From: Echria macrotheca
Taxonomy: Eukaryota; Ascomycota; Sordariomycetes; Sordariales; Schizotheciaceae
Length of the DNA stretch: 64,000 nt
Assembly: GCA_030411725.1 (NCBI GenBank)
Contig: MU839837.1
Coordinates: 434,001-498,000 of the forward strand
Reading direction: 5' to 3'
A program made the translations under genes and the position numbers. The notes under the pieces were generated by a model. That model ran no database searches and had not been told where the DNA came from. It worked only from the letters and a program-made list of their open reading frames with translations. Shown piece after piece: positions 43,796 through 55,767 of this stretch. Numbering within the stretch: the stretch's first letter is position 1; every line of letters starts with the position of its first letter.

Positions 43796-46762
43796 TCACT
43801 CCTTCTTCGAACCTGCCTTCTCGTCCTTATGAGGCGGGAAAGGGTTATACATGCCCCTGTCAGCCTTGAGCTTGCGCAGCTTCTCGAGCGCCTCGTCCAG
43901 CGGCACCGGCACGTCTCTCGCCTGGGTCGACGTGTCGTCGCGGTAGCGGATATTGACCTTGCGGTTGCGCATCTCGTCGTCGCCCACGACGAAGCAAAAG
44001 TTGTCTATGACCCTATCAGTAACTGCACGACATATTAAAAAAATGTGACTCACATTGCGCCAATTGGCCGTTGCGGATCTTCTTCTGGAGGGTGTTGCCG
44101 GTGCTGTCGACATCTGATCGATCGGGTTAATAACATCAAAAGTGTGCTGCACAGATTCGACTCACCGGCGTGAATGCGCTCCTTCTTCAAGAGCTGCGCC
44201 ACCTCCTTGGCATAGTCGAGGAATCCCATGCCGACGGGAATGACAATTACCTGGCGGGGAGACATCCAGAATGGCCATTTCCCGGCAAAGTGCTCGCAGA
44301 GGATCGCGGTGAATCGTTCGATGCTGCCAGCCATGGCGCGATGAATCATGACGGGTCGGGCACAGCCAGGGGCAAGCGCCTTCTTGACCAGTAGCGGCTT
44401 CTTCTTGCCATCCTTCTTTTCCTTGTCGTCTGCCTCGGGCTCTTTGGGCGCTGGCGGTGGTGGTGCTGCCTTGGTGTCCTCTGACTTTTGGACGTTCTCA
44501 GCGGTCTGGTACTCCAGAGAAAAGTTGATGGGCTGTTGGAAGTCAAGCTGGATGGTGGCACACTGCCATGGCCTCTGCAAGGACGTCAGTAGCACATTCG
44601 CAAAGACATCAAGAGATCTTACATTGAGACAATCCAGCACGGCAATGTCAATCTTGGGACCGTAGAAAGCACCGTCACCCTCGTTCAGCTCCCAGGAGAC
44701 ACCGCCATTCTGAGCAAACTCGTTAAGAGCCTCCTTGAGCATGTCCTCGGCACGGTTCCATGTCTCAATCTCGCCCATATACTTGTCTGGTCTGGTCGAG
44801 AGCTTGAGCTTGAATGTGAGCCCGAGAAGGCCATAGAATGACCTCATGAAGTCGAAGAGGTCCGCAACCTCCGTCTTGATCTGGTCCTCGCGACAGACTA
44901 AAGCTTGTCAGTAGAGTTAGCGCTTGAGATAGACAAAACTTACAGATGTGGGCATCATCCTGTTGGAATCTCCTGACCCGTGTCAGGCCGCTCAAGGCAC
45001 CGCTAGCCTCGTTTCTGTGAAGCACACCAAAGTCGGCGTACCGCAGAGGGAGCTCCTTGTGGCTTCGTTCCTGAAACACTCAAGTCAGATTCCACCCGGC
45101 TGTTTACATCTGCTCTCACTCACCCTATGCCGGAACATCATCGCATGTGCTAGATCGTGTTAGCGTCGGGGTAGTACAGCCGCCGGGAATAAAATACCTG
45201 GGCAGTTCATGGGCTTGAGCCCAAATTGCTCCTTGTCCACATCGAGGATGAACATGTCCTCCTTATAATGCTTCAGATGGCCGGATTGCTCCCAGAGAGA
45301 GACATTGAACATGTTGGGAGTCATGACCTCGTCGTAGCCTCTCTGCCAGTACTGCTCCTTGATGTAGTCCATAATGGCGTTGTGAATCCGCATTCCGTGG
45401 GGCAACCACATGGCAGATCCCGGAGAGGCTTCCTCGAAGTAGAAGAGTTCCTGCTGCTTCCCAATCAAGCGATGATCGCGCTTAGCGGCCTCCTCTAGGA
45501 ACTTCTTGTGCGCAGCCATCTGCTTCTTGTCAGGGAAGGAAACGCCATAGATTCTTTGCAGCGAATCATTGTTTGCGTCGCCGAGGAAGCTGACGGGGTT
45601 AGTTGGACCCGAGTGCCGTCTTTCGTGACTTACTAAGAGGAGGAGTTCTTCATGATGGCAAAGGCTTCGATTCTGCTGGTATCGGGGACATCTGCTCCAG
45701 TCAACACCTAACCTTTCGGAGATGAGATTGCTAAAGACATACGAGGCCCTCGGCAGAGATCGCTATTCCAGTGTCAGCAATATTCAACTTCGTACGATCG
45801 TCAACTTACATCAAAGGACCGTTCCTGTAGACTGTGGTCTTGGTGCCATCCGGGATTTTGTCCTGAATGATGTGCTGTTTATACTTGTTGTAAGAAAACA
45901 TCTTTAGGAGATCTTCCTTGCTCATCTCCTAGAAAGGGGTCAGCGCCATCCTGGGACTCCAATTGAAGACTTACCAGTCTCTGGAAGGGCTGTTTCTCCT
46001 TGACGATCTTGCTAACAATATTCTCGAGAGGAGCCCAATCACTAGACTGAACAGCAGCACCATCTGGGAGGGCCATTTCATAGTAGAATCCATTGTCCAC
46101 CGCTTCATACCCCTCATGTTAGAACTGTAACTTGTTGGGCCTTCGCGGGACTTACGAGGACCAATGCAGAGCTAGACGCAACAATTAGCAACCATGACAT
46201 GTCTCCAGAAGACATCCGACGTACCGAGCAGCCAAATCTTCTCTCGCAAGCCTCGCCGAGAACGTGGGCGCTCGAGTGCCCTAGTACTGTTAGCCTCCAT
46301 ATTCCCGCCGCTGTCCAAGAACACCATACAGAAAACGAATTTGCCCTGGTCGTCGTTGAAGTCGAGTAGTTCCAGCTTGCAGCTTTTTTCGAGTGGCCGT
46401 TCGAGGTCCCACAATGTCTCGCCGTCGATCCTGGCGACCACGGTGCGCTTCAGCAGGCTGTTGGATATGCCCTTGGCGATCTCGGCGGGCGTGGTCTCGT
46501 AGGCCTTGCCGGGCTTGGTGGTGCCGTCGGGCATGGTAATGAGGATATCATCGTGGGGGCGCTTGGCGAGTTCTTCTTGCTGTTCCTTGTAGAGGCGGTC
46601 GAACAGGTCGAGGCGCTCCTGGATGAAGGCTGGCGGTGGCTGCAACTCGAGGGGACCAGCGGGGGCGGCGCCCTCTGCTGCTGCGGGCGCCTTTTTCTCC
46701 TTCTTGGCCTTCTTCTCGCCGCCAATGGCGGCGTTCTTGAGCGCTTCGGTGACCTTCTCCAT
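43796..46762 (-). CDS. THS1: Threonyl-tRNA synthetase
   Basis: Class II synthetase charging tRNA-Thr. Fourteen exons: 46762..46330, 46280..46225, 46171..46156, 46102..45975, 45928..45810, 45762..45743, 45691..45634, 45589..45198, 45149..45124, 45070..44944, 44897..44623, 44574..44166, 44113..44054, 44004..43796; 775 aa, all phases closing. A Lys/Ala-rich tail is followed by the TGS domain (DDILITMPDGTTKPGKAYET), the editing domain with HSSAHVLGEACERRFG and CIGPPVDNGFYYE, then the catalytic core: motif 1 region LPHGMRIHNAIMDYI, Zn-binding Cys in LKPMNCPAH, motif 2 LTRVRRFQQDDAHIFC, and motif 3 RPVMIHRAMAGSIERF. The anticodon domain begins WMSPRQVIVIPVG. A ~45-residue Pro/Lys-rich insertion precedes motif 3. 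Exons of 16, 20 and 26 nt are unusual for this genome. Confidence 0.94.
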
Positions 46763-47120
46763 GTTGACGGGTTCGATACACTGCACAGAAGGAAAAGTGA
46801 AGAGTTTGGCGACGATGTTTGGTCTTCGAAACCCAATCTGAGTCACTGGTCGGAGGGGCTGTTCGAGGGCCTCAAGGGGGAAAATAAATTGTGGGGCGGC
46901 ACACTACCCCGCGGCCCAGGCCCCTCCCTGCTTGCCGGCCCAGCTGGAAGGGGCGTGCCAGGGGTGCTCTGGGACAGGCCTGTCACAACTGTTGCTGGGA
47001 GCTCGGGCCAGGTCTGTTTGGGTTATTGAGGTCATCCAATTCACCGTCCTTCTTCAACCCCGATATACCTGCCATATCCTGGATATTCTGCAAGATAAGC
47101 CCCTTAGAAAAATCAAAGAA
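46763..47120. promoter_or_regulatory. Divergent promoter THS1 / FBXO21-like
   Basis: 358 bp between divergent ATGs. On the THS1 side the frame stays open upstream of the ATG to at least position 46846 without an in-frame ATG (see finding). No named promoter element. Confidence 0.5.
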
Positions 47121-49122
47121 ATGCCCGGCCTGTCGCTGGACCTGTTCCCCGACGAGATCATCCGCCATATCCTGCTCTATGTCCCGCCACACCAAGCCCT
47201 GACTGCCATCCAGCCTCTCTCGCGCCGCTTCAAGAGCTTGGCAAGCGAATCTCTCCTATGGAGATACTACTGCCAGACCACGTTCTCCTACTGGGACAAG
47301 AAACATGAGTTCAGGTCCAAACTAGCCGCTCCTGCGGTCACCATTGACTGGAAACGGCTGTGGATCGCAAGGACGAAGAAATGCCAGGATCTGGCAGTCG
47401 TATTTGAGGAGATCCTCAGAGAAGCGACAGGAGACCTGGAAAGATACAGGCGGCTAGGTCTCGAGGGCTATGATGTCAAGGATTATCTGCTATCGCAAAT
47501 CAGCTGTGACTCTTCACTGGATGACGCGCTGGCACGAAGGTGAGAATGCTCGTATACAACTGCATATTGCACGCATCTTGCTGAATCCCGTCCAGATACT
47601 ATGCGTTCATCATCCTGGATAGCATCAACAGGGGTGTGGCGGTGGAACTCTGGTCCAAGTTCCAGTGGGATCTGTCGAGCCGAAAGGGCCTCGACGGCGC
47701 GCTTGCCGCCTTTGACATGTTCTTCCTGCACGACCAGCCCCAGGATATTGACTACGTATGCGTTGGGAAATCAAGAATCTTGGTCGGCGGCTGATAAACC
47801 CTCTAGATAATGGATACCCTGGACTCTCTAAGTCGCCAGTTTCGGGACGAGCATCCTCGACTCAGGGATATGTCTACCCGGCAGAAAGCCCTCGTTCTGG
47901 TGTCCTGGTTGCGCCGCCAAAACCTCACCGGGATGGATCACGCCGAGCTCAACTATAGGAACCTGAGAAACTGCCTGATCGGCCACGCTCTCTCGGAGGA
48001 AGAACACTCGTCGCTGCCGATAATCTCGAGTGCCATCTACTGTTCCATCGCCGAAAGGGTGGGCCTGGACGCTTCCTGTTGCGCGTTTCCTAGTCATGTC
48101 CATGCAGCGGTACATTCACCCCTGGGCGAGACCCTCGACGGAGACCAACGAGACGAGACCTTTTCTGAGATCATGTACTTGGACCCGTTCGGTTCTTCCG
48201 AAGAAGTCACCATCCAAGACCTCCGCGAGAGATTAGTCGAATTCGGCTGGCGCGAAGGCACCGACGCCTTCCTAAAGCCCACGCCAGTATCCGTAATCGT
48301 CCAGCGAACAGTGCAAAACATCAGGGAAACATACAGCACCTACAGAAGCCTAGAGGGCACCGGCCAGCGACAGCGAGAGTACGAGCTGAGCAGGCTCCGA
48401 AGCGGAATCCCAGGCCTAAACATGGACCTAGCCGCCTACGCCGTCAAGTGGGCCGAGCTGATGATCCGACCAGCCAACAGCGACCACTGGGGTCTCGGCC
48501 TCGACCTTTTTCTGCACCGCTTTGCCCTGACCTACAAGGAAGACATCTGGCTGATTGAAAAGTACCTACTGCCGCTTTACGACCAGTCCCTCGCCACCCA
48601 GCCCGGCCGCCAGCGCGAGAGCTGGGAGAATGTAAGGACCGTCATCGAGATCCTCGAGAACCTCGACTCGCGCCTGCCCGTTCCCAGCAGGCGGTACACG
48701 CGCGAGATTGAGCAGCGCGTGCTATACAAGGTCGGCCAGGTCTTCCGGCACAGGCGGTACGGGTATATCGCCATCATCAACGGCTGGGCCCTCAAGGGGT
48801 CTGGGCTGGTTACGACGGAGCCGATGCCCGAGGATGGGGATTCAAGCGGGCCAAAGACGTTTTATAGTTGCATGTATGCTCCCTCTCCCTCTCCCTCTCC
48901 CCCTCCCCATTTTGCGAGAGATTATGTGTTGACAAGGAGTGATGATGTAGGAACGAAGGCGGCGAGCGACACCTAGTCGACCAGGAGAACATGGACATCG
49001 TCACCGACCCGGCTCTTGTCTCGGATGAGCTGCTGTTCCTGGCGGGTAGGTTCTTCAAGCGCTTTGATCGGGCGACGTGTACATTTGTCCCGCTCGGGAC
49101 GGAGGCGTATCCTGATGGTTGA
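47121..49122 (+). CDS. F-box protein with SirB1/transglutaminase-like and YccV domains (FBXO21-like)
   Basis: Probable substrate receptor of an SCF ubiquitin ligase. Four exons: 47121..47539, 47596..47755, 47807..48873, 48951..49122; 605 aa. The F-box is at the N-terminus (LSLDLFPDEIIRHILLYVPP, then LSRRFKSLASESLLWRYYCQ). The middle, about 190-420, is a SirB1-type transglutaminase-like domain with SAIYCSIAERVGLDASCCAF, PSHVHAAV and IMYLDPFGSSEEV. The C-terminus is a YccV/HspQ-like domain starting KVGQVFRHRRYGYIAIINGW and, after the last intron, NEGGERHLVDQENM. This three-domain order is that of animal FBXO21. The last intron (77 nt) has a CCCTCT repeat. Substrates are unknown. Confidence 0.88.
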
Positions 49123-49945
49123 GGTGCTGTCTTGTTCTGGCGCTGAGACATGGCCGGCTTTGCCAGGAGAATTCCCAAGGTACAGGGGGATGTTGTTGGA
49201 ATGCTCTCGATGAACCCGGAATTGGTCGGTCGAACCGTTACTTTTCGTCACTCAGTTGTGGCTACAAGTTCTAGACCGGGAGAGAAATAGAAACGAGGGC
49301 CGGGAGTGCACTCAGTGATAAATAGTCGGATAGAGACTGATCTCCGACTGATCGATAGAATATTTATTACGATACGAAATCAGAATCAGAATCAGCGTTG
49401 CTCAATTGCTCAGTCTGTGTCCGCGAAGTTCATCACAGTTGACGTTGGGAATCGTAATTCTCTCGCTCTGCACATTACGAATAATCATTACCCGCCGATG
49501 TCTGTCTACCTATCACCGCCCCCCTTTCCTTGGCCCTCCCATATATCGTAACCAAATCCAGATCCAGTCGTCAATAAAAGGGGCCAGTAAGGAAGACCAC
49601 GTTGAAGCCTATCTTCCCTTCTGCCAGTGATTCATCAATACCACCCATAACTCGGGATGACACAGAAGAACCACCGCCAATCCCATGTCCCATCTATCCG
49701 GCGCCCCGGTCACATCACTCATTATTTCCATGTATCCAAAAAACATGAACCACCAAAAATCCAATACCAATGCGTATAAAAAAGGGGTATCTCAAGAACG
49801 TCAAGAAGTGAAACAACCCAAACCAACCAACCCCAGCCAATGCGAGGCAAAGCAAGCCACCCAAAATCACCATGGAAAGCCAAACCTTGCAATGCATTCC
49901 CCATTAAACTTCCTGTCACATCTGTCCGGCCTAGCACCTCAGAGC
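49123..49945. other. Convergent spacer FBXO21-like / YTP1-like
   Basis: 823 bp of 3' flanking sequence for both neighbours. No coding or RNA feature recognised. Confidence 0.5.
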
Positions 49946-51991
49946 CTAGGCGACCGCGCGCTTCTCGCGCCGAACGGCCCAGCCCTTGAGGGCAACCAGC
50001 AGAATGACCCACGCCATGAGCAGGCCCACCAGACCCATAGTCACCGTGTACATAAACATGGCGTCGAGTTCATAGTGTATCATGCCGGCGATGGTGTCGG
50101 ACGCCTATTTCGATCCGAGTCAGTAAACACCCCCGAAACACACCAGACACAAACAACTCACACTAGCCATGAAGATGATGCCGCCCGAGATCAACCCGAA
50201 AGCCGTCAGAAGTTCTGTTGGTGGCCTTGAGGGGTAGATGGACTTGGGCGGCTTTAGGTATATGAGCACATAGGTGAACCCGCGGGCAAACGAGGCACCC
50301 GTGAGCAGCTGGCCCCATTGCTTATGCACCATGCTCGAAATCATCGACTCTTGCGTATGGGAGCTCATCATGATCCCCAGCAATAGAATCACCAGAGCCG
50401 GCATGGGATTCAGCGAAAAGGCGTATGTCTCCGGCTCGCGGAGCTCATCTCGCTCCTCGTCCCGGTACACGTGATCGGGGACAGTTGGCACAGCATCCGA
50501 AACTGCCATGTTCAACAAATTTCGGATGCGGACCGACTCCACGAGCATGCCGAGCTGTCCAAGAGAATTAGTCCCGCCCAACTTGATATGCCCAGAATCG
50601 TGCAGGGGTATGAGTTGCTTACAAGTCCACCGCCAATGAACAGAATGGTAATCGAAATATGCTCAAGATCTTGAGCACTCCATTCGCCTCCCCAGTTACC
50701 GAGATGCTCGAGAAAGACATTTGTCGCTCCGTAGGTAAAGATCAGGGCACTCTCGACAAACTCGGCAGATGGGCGCCACTTCTGTCCCTGCTGCTTCGGT
50801 CGGATGTTCCATGCCTTGACAACTGTTAGCTCGGAGACGCGATGCACCAGACAAAAAAACGAACCCAGCCAAGCTCGCCAAAGCTACCGGACCATCGTCC
50901 CAGTGTGACGATTCCAAGCCAGAAGAAAATGCCGCCTTTGATCCAATGCGCTAGGCCGGAAAAGATGTGGGAGCCCTCCTTCACGAAGATCAGCAAACTG
51001 TGACAAGACCGGCATACCTGGTGTACTCACAAAAAAGCGGCCGAATGTGATAACACCGGTGCAAAATGCGATGAAGCCAAGTGGGAGAATTGTGCGGTCG
51101 ACAAAATTGTAGGCAAACATGAAGAACTTCCAGAACCTTGACGAAACCATGCCGGCAACGCGTTGGATGACCGATCGCGCCGCCCCTGAGCGAGGAAACA
51201 TCGGGAGATGAGCTTCCACATCATCATCGCCGTCGCCTTCCCCGTACTCCTTGCGGGCGTCTCGCAGGGGCACATCCCTCATTGCAATTGGTGGACTGTC
51301 GGCTCCGGATGATAGCGAATGGCTGCGAAGGGACTCGGTATGGCGTTCGGTCCCTTGTCCGCTGTCATTGGAATATCGATACGGCGAGTCGAACTGAGAC
51401 TCGTGCTCTGCCATCGCCTCGGTAGAGACTGGGATGAAAGACTGCCGCTCGTGCGCATCGCCGCTCTTACGGGAGAGTACACCGGCAGCCCACCCCAAGA
51501 GCCCAATTGTGACCTGGGCACCGACAACCCAGGTGACAATCCAGCCGAGCTTGTGGTGCGCATTGTTCGGATACAGATCGGGGGTGCTCGTGTTGTAGAT
51601 AATGCCTAGCAAGACACCCACAGCGTTGACCGCCGTGAAGAGGAACTGCGCAGCTAACGTATAACGCGAGCGAGCAAGCGACAGCATAACCGCTGTGGTG
51701 GAGAGACGGTTAGCCCAGGAGCTTGCAAGGGATCGTCCGTCCTCCGGCGAGCTTACCAGCAGGGAGCATAAACACCCAGCCCAGAACCATGAGCCCGATA
51801 TGGGCGTAGATGGCAGCGCGATGGTCCGGCAGCGCGAAATACGTGGGCGGGTACTGGTCCTCAGGCAGAGGCTTATCCGCCTCGCCCTTCTCCATGTTCA
51901 TGTCATCGCCATGGGCAAGGGCGGCTGGGAGGAGCCCCAGGACCGCAACGCTTGCAACAGCTTTGAGCGGCAGAGTTGCAAGCGTCTTCAT
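49946..51991 (-). CDS. YTP1: YTP1-like polytopic membrane protein
   Basis: Integral membrane protein of the Ytp1 family (DUF2427 plus Ytp1 C-terminal domain), related to cytochrome b561-type electron transporters; biochemical role not established. Six exons: 51991..51757, 51692..51031, 50978..50865, 50814..50623, 50554..50162, 50104..49946; 584 aa. A cleavable signal peptide (MKTLATLPLKAVASVAVLGL...ALA) is followed by a His/Asp-rich lumenal start HGDDMNMEKG. Membrane segments include AAIYAHIGLMVLGWVFMLPA, YTLAAQFLFTAVNAVGVLLG, KLGWIVTWVVGAQVTIGLLG and about six more towards the C-terminus. A Ser/acidic loop (~170-250) separates the two domains. It ends with a basic tail (RREKRAVA). Donors GTGAGT, GTAAGC and GTTCGT are used. 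The model is built on splice signals with full phase closure. Confidence 0.9.
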
Positions 51992-53895
51992 GGACGCCTC
52001 GTTCGCTCCAGCCGAGAGGAAAGTAGGTAGTACAAAAAACGATATTATTAGTGCGATACAATGCAAGTCTGTCCAGCACGTGGCACCGCGGGGTGGTCAC
52101 GGAGGGATTCGAGCTCGGTGGATGATCGGCGACTCGTCGAGTTCGAGGATGGAGGGGTCTCGAGCGAGGACCTATTTAACGAGGCCGGTCAAGCTGCGCA
52201 GTGTCAACACAAAGAAGGGAGAGGTCTCTGCGACGCAACAAGGAGGGAGGGGTGCCGGCCGGGAACGGACTTCTTTTATTCGGGGTGAATCAGCCATGAC
52301 GGGCAGATGAAAAAAGTTGCGATGATTGGTAATTCCGCCGGCCAAGGCTGGTCTGGTGGGCCGTGAACGGCGCTGGGATGCGACGGAGAAAGTCAGACCA
52401 CCCGTGCGCCTTCCTGGTGAAGCTGTCCTGGTCGTCCCTTGTCGATGTTGCCTCTTGGTAACTCCGGCAGATCCGAAGCTGTTGGCGAGCGGCAGTCTTT
52501 GAAGCTCTGCGCCCGAAGCTCTCCAATACGCACAGTGCATGGGAGACTGTGCGGGGTTCGGTGGGCCTTCTGTATGTTTCTCTTGTGCTTTGGTGGGCTT
52601 ACATCCCTGCCTATCGATTCTGCAGCTCAACAACACCCAACCCAGATGCCTGCCAGCAAATCGCGGTTCAGATAAATCCGTCAACTGACAAGGCGGACAG
52701 GTCGCCGTCCTCCGAAACTCCGTGTCTGGTCAAACACTGCGCCAGTCCATGAAGCCTAATGCGACGCACAGCTGCTGTCATCAGCAGTTTGGTCTAGGTA
52801 TCAGTCGACTCGGAGAAAAGCTCGTGGCACTATTCCGCAGTCAGTTCGGAAACTGGCCGTTACTACACGTCGAAACCTTCCGACATGGCCGGGAGTCAAG
52901 CGCGGAGGGACAAGAGTCCGCCGCCGCATCCGTATGCGGGGACACAGGTGCAACTTCAAAAGAAGCTATCGAGATCCGAGCACGGCGAGCAAGAGAGCAC
53001 GACGGCTGCGGTCTCTAGAGTGCTCTCTGGATACGCACTGGAGCTCAACTGCTGCCGCTTTATCCACTCAGGCCCGGGGCATTCCCTACCGCTCTCGGCG
53101 CGGATCACTGGCATTAGCTGCAACCCTTGCAGATGCCGATACCGAGAACCCTCAGTTTTTCTGATCCCCTCCATTCCCTCGATCTTGACAGAGGGCGTGG
53201 ATAGCTCGGGCCTTGGGAATGGCACGAACTCCGACGGCCGAGCCGCCGAGGCTCCCTCAGAACCGCCCGATGTTGGCTGCGCGAATCCAAAAGTCGTTTC
53301 GACCCTTCCCAGGGCCGCTGCTTTATCGCAGCCAAACAGAACCGTCATCACACACACCTGATCGGACCCTGCATCGTCGAAGGGATGCGAAAGCGACTTT
53401 GCGCCCTACCGTGCCAAGATCAAGGGTCGCACACGTGGTACAAGCCGTCCACACCACTTCGTCCGTTCGAGTGCCGATGAGCTGCGAGACGATGTGGCTT
53501 GTGCGGGGTTCAACGGGGCACCTGTCAGCAAATTTTTTGCGTCGGATGCGTGTCACGCCGAACGATCCGGCGGATCACTCAGCTAACGAATGCCTAGAGT
53601 ACAGAAGTATTGTACGAGGCTGTAGGTTCAGTTTCCACGATACACCTATTGTACAAAGCATACGGCTGGAGGCGGAGAGAAGCGACATCCCATTTCCATT
53701 TTCCCCGAGCCGCTGTCTCCCCAGCCCGGGTGCAAGCGAGTGCTGCCGTCGAAAGCGGACTGATGAGGCTGAAACACCGAATTCTGACGTCACAAACGTC
53801 CTAGGGCTGAGGCGGCGCCGCCTGTTCGCCCAGAAGACTGGGAGACGATACCGACCTGTCGGTCCGCAAACCAAAGTATACACTATGGCGGAATA
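51992..53895. other. 1.9 kb spacer upstream of YTP1-like
   Basis: Holds the YTP1-like promoter on the left and the LACTB2-like 3' region on the right. A long frame at 53213-54193 (+) runs antisense into the LACTB2-like gene and has no family resemblance. No repeat or RNA gene recognised. Confidence 0.5.
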
Positions 53896-54750
53896 TCAAA
53901 GGGCGGACCGGTCCGACAGTGTCCACTGGTCCCCGTCTACCGATACCTTGCCTTCCCGACGCAGTTTGTCCAAGACTTGGAGCACTCCACCGGCGGCCGC
54001 GGGATGCAAGGAATCGGGCACATTGTGGTATATGACCTTTACCAAATCCATCGGTGTCCATGACGCGCTGTCTGCCGTCCCGGCCGCGGAGTTCTCGGAG
54101 CGCAGCGTTTGTAGGACTTGCTCCTCCCGCTGCCGCCGGTGCCGGATGTACTCGGCGATTTTGCCGGGTCCGTCGGCAATCACTGGACCGTGACCTGGAT
54201 ATGCACAGCCTTTAAACAGCGGCTTCATCTTTTCGAGGCTCTCCAGATACGTCGCGAGGTCCTCGAACACAGCGGTCCCGTGCCCGAGCACATTGTCTCC
54301 CGTGAACATGGCGTCCTCCTCTTCCAGAATAAACGCCATGTGGTCGACGGTGTGACCGGGACAGTGTAACGCGACCAGCGAGGCACCCTCAACCTCGAAC
54401 CTTTGGCCATCGCTGATATCCAGTTGCCCGGACTCTGGTTGGTTCTTGTAGACTTTGGTATTAGGCCATTGGTCGAGCAGCTGCTTGATGCCGCCCTGGT
54501 GATCGTGGTGCCAATGGGTGATAAGCGCACTGGTAATGGTGGCGCTTTCCTGCTCGAGCGTCTTTTTGATTGCAGCGATCCACGACGGTTTTCCTTCGCC
54601 CGTGTCGATAAGGAGTCGTTGAGGCCCTGTACCGAGAATATAGGTGTTGGTCCCTTGGAGACTGAATTTCCCCGGGTTACCCCCAAGCACTCGGATGCAA
54701 GCGCGACTCAGGCGCTCGACTTCGGGCAGGTGAACCAGCTGGGTTGCCAT
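53896..54750 (-). CDS. LACTB2-like metallo-beta-lactamase-fold hydrolase
   Basis: Metallo-beta-lactamase superfamily protein closest to LACTB2 (mitochondrial endoribonuclease in animals); related proteins in fungal polyketide clusters act as thioesterases, but no polyketide synthase lies nearby, so the housekeeping role is favoured. Single exon, 284 aa from the ATG at 54750 (MATQLVHLPEVERLS). Zn ligands are complete: H79, H81, D83 and H84 in THWHHDHQGG, His in LHCPGHTVDHMAF, Asp in FTGDNVLGHGTAVF, and His in YPGHGPVI. The N-terminal strand FSLQGTNTYILGTG and DTGEG are typical. The C-terminal winged-helix region (PMDLVKVIYHNVPDSLHPAA, then VLQVLDKLRREGKV) matches LACTB2. It is divergent to UBP8 over about 1 kb. 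Confidence 0.9.
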   Translation of the reverse strand: MATQLVHLPEVERLSRACIRVLGGNPGKFSLQGTNTYILGTGPQRLLIDTGEGKPSWIAAIKKTLEQESATITSALITHWHHDHQGGIKQLLDQWPNTKVYKNQPESGQLDISDGQRFEVEGASLVALHCPGHTVDHMAFILEEEDAMFTGDNVLGHGTAVFEDLATYLESLEKMKPLFKGCAYPGHGPVIADGPGKIAEYIRHRRQREEQVLQTLRSENSAAGTADSASWTPMDLVKVIYHNVPDSLHPAAAGGVLQVLDKLRREGKVSVDGDQWTLSDRSAL

Positions 54751-55767
54751 TTTGATTTGGGAGCGTGTCACTGTCGCTATGGTGGATGAATGGACGTCCT
54801 TATGACTCGCATGCCATTTGGGGAACGATATGCTGCGGGGTAGTTGGTTCCTCGGGTCGAAGCGGAATGGTCCATCAGAATGGCATGTGGGATTCCGTGT
54901 TCCGCACAGTAGAGCGATGGGTCGCCATCAAATTGGGCCGCCCGCCATCACACGGGTCCACTATCAACGTTTTGTTTGCCAGTCAGCGATGTCGTTGTCG
55001 TCTTGATTATGAAGCAACCAGGTAGCCTCGGCAGGAGTCCAGACATGCTGCATACCTGCTATATGTTGGCGACCAGGCAAGGAATTGTGAAAAGAGACAC
55101 CGTCAGAACTCAGCAGGACGCAAATATCCTGTATCATCAGTTAGGTTCCACATGTCGTTGGCAGGGATGCAGGCAAATTGTAGTGGCTCAACTACAGGGA
55201 GCAGCCATGAGACTGACCCATGGCGGATAACTAACTAAAAGTTCTCGAGCAAAATCAAATTGTTGTGATCTCTCGGGCTGGCGCCGCGAGCAAACAGACT
55301 TCAAATGAAGGAAGTTCAGCTGCATGCGGGGCTGGACAAGCCCTGTTTGACAGCGCGCAGGCCTGTGGCCAGTGGACATCTTAGTGCCCGAAGCTGAAGG
55401 GTCCACCCTCCGATAAGGCTCCCAGCCGTCGTCACTTGAGCGTTATCGATAAGCAATTTCCCCAGCTCCGTGAACCGCCAATTCACGGCTCGGCGATTTG
55501 GCGATCGATCAGACCTGCCAAAACACCAACACGCAGCCGGGCAGAGCTTCGGTGACTGAACCACGCCAACTTCTGGAGGGCCCCAGTGTGTGAGATCTGG
55601 GTTATGGTGCTTATGGTGATTTTATTTCCTTACTTCCGCTAGCTTCTTCATCTCGAGTCAAGCCTGGAGCTCGGCGAAGGTACTGCTACCGCGGACCAGC
55701 CATCCCCATCTAATTCCAGGGGCAATTCGTCCACATCGAATCCAGGTCGAAGATCCCATCACACAAG
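54751..55767. promoter_or_regulatory. Divergent promoter region LACTB2-like / UBP8
   Basis: 1.0 kb between divergent starts. Small frames only. No recognised element. Confidence 0.45.

Noticed and set aside
53213..54193. 326-codon plus-strand frame
   Set aside because: Runs from spacer into antisense of the LACTB2-like gene; Arg/Ser/Pro-rich with no recognisable domain.
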